Assembly (NCBI GenBank): GCA_934101225.1
Contig: CAKOQK010000001.1
Coordinates: 1 to 64,000, forward strand
Source of the DNA: an uncultured Bacilli bacterium
GTDB taxonomy: Bacteria; Bacillota_I; Bacilli_A; RF39; UBA660
DNA: 64,000 nt
Reading direction: 5' to 3'
The position numbers and the translations under genes were made by a program. Positions 61,720 through 64,000 of the stretch are shown one piece after another (the stretch's first letter is position 1; the number at the start of each line of letters is the position of its first letter). The notes under the pieces are model-generated. The model searched no databases and was not told the DNA's origin. It saw only the letters and a list, made by a program, of their open reading frames with translations.

Positions 61720-62586
61720 TTAATTAATATTTAATGCATTAATAATTTGTTCTAAATAATTTATATCATTAAATTCACTAATTGCAAAACATTTTTTACC
61801 TAAATCTTTAAAACTTGCTCCACATGTATATAATTTACTTCTATCTAATACTATAAAACGATCATGAAATGAATTATTATCTATAAACAGGGCATTTTTA
61901 TATTGCTTGGTATATTTTTCTTTAAGAACGATATCAATATTTTTAGAAACTATAATAATTTTTAAATTTATGTCTTTAAGAATATCTAATAATTCTTTGC
62001 TAGCATAATTATCAATAATTATTATTTCATTTTTTGCTTTATTTAAGATATCTATAAGGATTGAATAAGCATCATATATTTGACCTTCAAAAAATATTTT
62101 CTTTATTTTTTGTTCTTTAAATGAATCTAAGGTATTTTCAAGTAATTGAATTCTATTTTCGTGATTTAACAATAATTCATTAGTGTTAAAATTATTAGCA
62201 AAATATCTTCTCATTTTAACAAAAGCATCAATGATTTGGATATTTACTTTAACAGCTATATCACTTTTAAGTAAACCTGATAACATCATAATTCCTTGTT
62301 CAGTTAGAACATATGGAAGATATTTGATATTATATCCTCTTAAATTATTACTTTTGTTTAAGGTTGCAAATTGTGACCTTAAAGATAATCTATTGATTTC
62401 CTCATCCGTTAGTTGAAAGCAAAATGTACTTGGAAATCTATCTATATTTCGTTTAATTACCTGATTTAATCGCTTAGTTTCAATTTGATATAATGTAGCA
62501 ACATCCGAAGATAACATTACCTGCACTCCTCTTACTTCAAAAATCATATTTTCTATTTGTTTATCTTTTATTATAATTTCATTCAT
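61720..62586 (-). CDS. ORF6N-domain protein with C-terminal PLD-like region
   Basis: 288 residues. The N-terminal ORF6N DNA-binding domain is at about 1-125: VRGVQVMLSSDVATLY, LSLRSQFATLNKS, YLPYVLTEQGIMMLSG. The C-terminal half has a phospholipase D-like motif (HDRFIVLDRSKLYTCGASFKDLG) after IIIDNYASKELLDIL, as in nuclease-like partners of ORF6N proteins. Such genes often occur in phages and islands. Its own coding sequence (62357-62383, the LRSQFATL segment) is one of seven palindromes in the region. Confidence 0.8.
   Translation of the reverse strand: MNEIIIKDKQIENMIFEVRGVQVMLSSDVATLYQIETKRLNQVIKRNIDRFPSTFCFQLTDEEINRLSLRSQFATLNKSNNLRGYNIKYLPYVLTEQGIMMLSGLLKSDIAVKVNIQIIDAFVKMRRYFANNFNTNELLLNHENRIQLLENTLDSFKEQKIKKIFFEGQIYDAYSILIDILNKAKNEIIIIDNYASKELLDILKDINLKIIIVSKNIDIVLKEKYTKQYKNALFIDNNSFHDRFIVLDRSKLYTCGASFKDLGKKCFAISEFNDINYLEQIINALNIN
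62357..62383. repeat. Palindrome inside the ORF6N coding sequence
   Basis: TTTAAGGTTGCAAATTGTGACC and the rest of the match (cited by its first bases TTTAAGGTTGCA and last GTGACCTTAAA) has the same plan as the six intergenic palindromes at 62617-62937. It encodes the LRSQFATL segment. Confidence 0.7.
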
Positions 62587-62616
62587 TAAATCCTCGTTTT
62601 CTATTATAAATCATGT

Positions 62617-62937
62617 TCAAGGTCACAAATTGTGACCTTGAAGAATATTTTTTAAGTATTTACACATGAGGTCGCAATTTGCGACCTCAAATTTAGAATC
62701 ACATTCTTTTCTTGTTCAAGGTCGCAATTTGCGACCTTGAAGATTATTTACACTATTATATTAAACTTTTGGTATAATTTTTTCATCTTGAGATCACAAT
62801 TTGTGACCTCAAGTTTGTACAATAAATATTAATTTTAGTATATTTCTTTTCTTTAAGATCACAGTTTATGACCTTAAAAGTTGAATAATCATACTTTATA
62901 ATGATTTTTGTTTAAGGTCGCAATTTGCGACCTTAAA
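62617..62937. repeat. Array of six 23-27 bp palindromes between ORF6N and HTH genes
   Basis: Units at 62617-62641, 62667-62689, 62716-62740, 62787-62813, 62852-62878 and 62911-62937. The core is GGTCGCAATTTGCGACC or GGTCACAATTTGTGACC, with A/G flanks; one unit is more degenerate. CAC/GTG and CGC/GCG alternate as paired changes, so the inverted symmetry is conserved while the bases vary. Spacing is irregular (about 49-72 bp). No CDS lies here. Confidence 0.85.
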
Positions 62938-62941
62938 AATA

Positions 62942-63199
62942 TTATTTACATTTATATTTATCATTATCTATTTTTTCTATTTTTAAAGTATATCCTAGAG
63001 GTCCTAAAATTCTTAACACACTTTTAATATTTGGTGGATATATTCCTCTTTCAATTTTAGCAATTTTATCTCTTAAAACATGAGATTTATCAGCCATTTC
63101 TTGTTGAGTTAATCCTAACTCATGTCTTAAACAGACAAAATCAAAGTTAAAATCTTGATATAATATTTCTTCTAATTCAGATTCATAATTACTTTTCAC
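62942..63199 (-). CDS. Small Xre-type helix-turn-helix protein
   Basis: 85 residues. A helix-turn-helix of the Xre/HipB type is visible in LRHELGLTQQEMADKSHVLR and KIAKIERGIYPPNIKSVLRI. It resembles antitoxin-like regulators, but no toxin gene is paired with it. Its stop codon lies five bases from the first palindrome of the array. Confidence 0.8.
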   Translation of the reverse strand: MKSNYESELEEILYQDFNFDFVCLRHELGLTQQEMADKSHVLRDKIAKIERGIYPPNIKSVLRILGPLGYTLKIEKIDNDKYKCK

Positions 63200-63263
63200 A
63201 CAATCACCACTTTAAGAATATCATCATTGTTCTATATATGCAACATATAATTATAATAACTTT

Positions 63264-63292
63264 AGAAAAAACTCTCCCTAAGGAAAGTTTTA
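63264..63292 (-). terminator. Terminator of the permease gene
   Basis: AAAACTTTCC/GGAGAGTTTT stem (one G-U), then T run on the minus strand, directly after the permease stop region. Confidence 0.7.
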
Positions 63293-64000
63293 TATATTTT
63301 CATTTCTAATAGTTTCAATCGTGTTTTGTTTATTAATTTTACTAATAGAATATTTCATTAATATACTTATTAATAATAATACAAATATACTAGAAATTAT
63401 AATTCCATTAAATGGTACTTCAAATTTTAAGCCTTCATTTTGACTTAATAATAAATATATAACATAAGATATGGCTAAACCAATAGGAATACCAAAGATA
63501 AGTGATTTAATACAAACAAAGATACTTTCTAATCTTATCATTCTATTAAATTCTTTAGTTGTCATACCAACAGATTTTAACATAGCAAACTCTGGTTTTC
63601 TTAATTCCATACTTGTTGTTATAGTGTTAAATATATTAGTAACACTTATTAAAGTAATAACTGTAATAAAACCATATAAGAATATACCAATTAGTAAAAT
63701 TAAATTTCGCATTATTCTAACATTTTCTTCTTTATTATCTACAGAATATCTTTCATCTTTTAGAATCTTATCGATATCTTCTTGTAACTTACTAGCATCA
63801 GTACTATCGAAATAAACATTGTAATATTGACTTCCACCGTTAATTTTATCGTAATATTCATCGCTTACTACAAAATAAACCTCTTCAGTATTCTTTTGAA
63901 GTCCAAATGGACGAACATCAGATATTGCACCAACAGATAAGTTAATATTTGTTTCATTTGGTTCGATGTATAAGTTCATGCTTACAATATCACCTTTATT
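63290..64000 (-). CDS. FtsX-like ABC transporter permease, C-terminal part (5' end beyond window)
   Basis: The frame is open to the right edge; 236 codons are visible. After an extracytoplasmic segment, three or four membrane spans follow: NLILLIGIFLYGFITVITLI, a second with LRKPEFAMLKSVGMTTKEF just before it (the FtsX/MacB loop: L-R-x-x-E-F-A-x-L-K-S-V-G-M), IFGIPIGLAISYVIYLLL and GIIISSIFVLLLISILM. The C-terminal ISKINKQNTIETIRNENI is also typical. Such permeases pair with an ABC ATPase for peptide export or antimicrobial resistance. The HK/RR pair two genes downstream may regulate it. Confidence 0.85.
   Translation of the reverse strand, partial: NKGDIVSMNLYIEPNETNINLSVGAISDVRPFGLQKNTEEVYFVVSDEYYDKINGGSQYYNVYFDSTDASKLQEDIDKILKDERYSVDNKEENVRIMRNLILLIGIFLYGFITVITLISVTNIFNTITTSMELRKPEFAMLKSVGMTTKEFNRMIRLESIFVCIKSLIFGIPIGLAISYVIYLLLSQNEGLKFEVPFNGIIISSIFVLLLISILMKYSISKINKQNTIETIRNENI

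Noticed and set aside
62617..62937. CRISPR array
   Set aside because: The repeats are palindromes with irregular distances (about 49-72 bp), varying bases and no cas gene.
1..64000. tRNA and rRNA genes
   Set aside because: I scanned the intergenic regions for typical tRNA and rRNA features and found none; a covariance-model search would be needed to exclude them fully.

Overview
The window is a strongly AT-rich bacterial chromosome segment from a low-GC Gram-positive lineage. Supporting signs are whiA, a threonine T-box in front of thrS, topoisomerase IV parE of the Firmicutes type, a PrgI-type conjugation-like system, SipW-type (TasA/camelysin-like) surface proteins, a YfhO-family membrane protein and a SpoVID/YsxE-like pair. 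TGG encodes Trp, long conserved genes (parE, thrS, whiA) contain no internal TGA, and a TGA serves as stop at 13660-13662, so the standard bacterial code fits better than the mycoplasma code. My best inference is an uncultured, genome-reduced gut Bacilli related to the RF39/Mollicutes-like groups. This rests on overall character, not on a marker search. I saw no rRNA or tRNA genes.

Layout. 1-1204: end of a type IV (pseudo)pilin cluster. 1386-4227: a small membrane protein, a SpoVID/YsxE-like pair and a peptidoglycan amidase. 4431-10042: a membrane-anchored C39-like peptidase, an AAA/DUF4143 ATPase behind three 33-bp tandem repeats, a radical SAM/SPASM protein and a large unknown protein. 10135-34904 (about 25 kb, all on the minus strand): a chromosomal secretion/pilus locus described below. 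35036-40505: rpsT, a transglutaminase-like protein, an AI-2E-type permease, trmB, an HD-domain protein, and a SipW-type surface protein whose promoter carries a G7 tract. 40649-54000: parE, a YfhO-like protein, khpA-rpsP, a second transglutaminase-like protein, an [FeFe]-hydrogenase with a rubredoxin-like N-terminus, a broken gene, a rhodanese, mtaB, and a run of membrane proteins including an active/inactive CPBP pair. 53751-58916: thrS with its T-box, whiA, gpsA and a HIT protein, interspersed with two copies of a roughly 300-bp locus that looks like an undescribed type I toxin-antitoxin system. 58917-64000: a sugar nucleotidyltransferase, a two-component system, an ORF6N protein next to an array of palindromes, an HTH protein and the end of an FtsX-like permease.

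The 25-kb locus combines type IV secretion parts (VirD4-like coupling ATPase, VirB4-like ATPase split over two overlapping genes, PrgI, VirB6/TrbL-like channel, three VirB2-like two-span proteins) with Tad/Flp-like parts (a TadZ/CpaE-like protein with a degenerate P-loop, a Flp-like pilin, a TadE-like protein). It also holds cell-wall proteins whose M23 and NlpC/P60-like domains have lost catalytic residues, cadherin-like adhesins with C-terminal anchors, a lipoprotein, cytosolic coiled-coil proteins and TasA-like proteins at both ends. I found no relaxase, integrase, replication gene or attachment site, so it does not look like an integrative conjugative element. A surface-appendage or protein-secretion machine is the better hypothesis and the main candidate for an undescribed system here.

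Two other candidates stand out. One is the duplicated small-RNA/hydrophobic-peptide locus (55785-56107 and 58553-58878), supported by conserved 29-residue peptides, conserved promoters and compensatory hairpin changes. The other is a family of seven palindromes, six upstream of the ORF6N gene and one inside its coding sequence.
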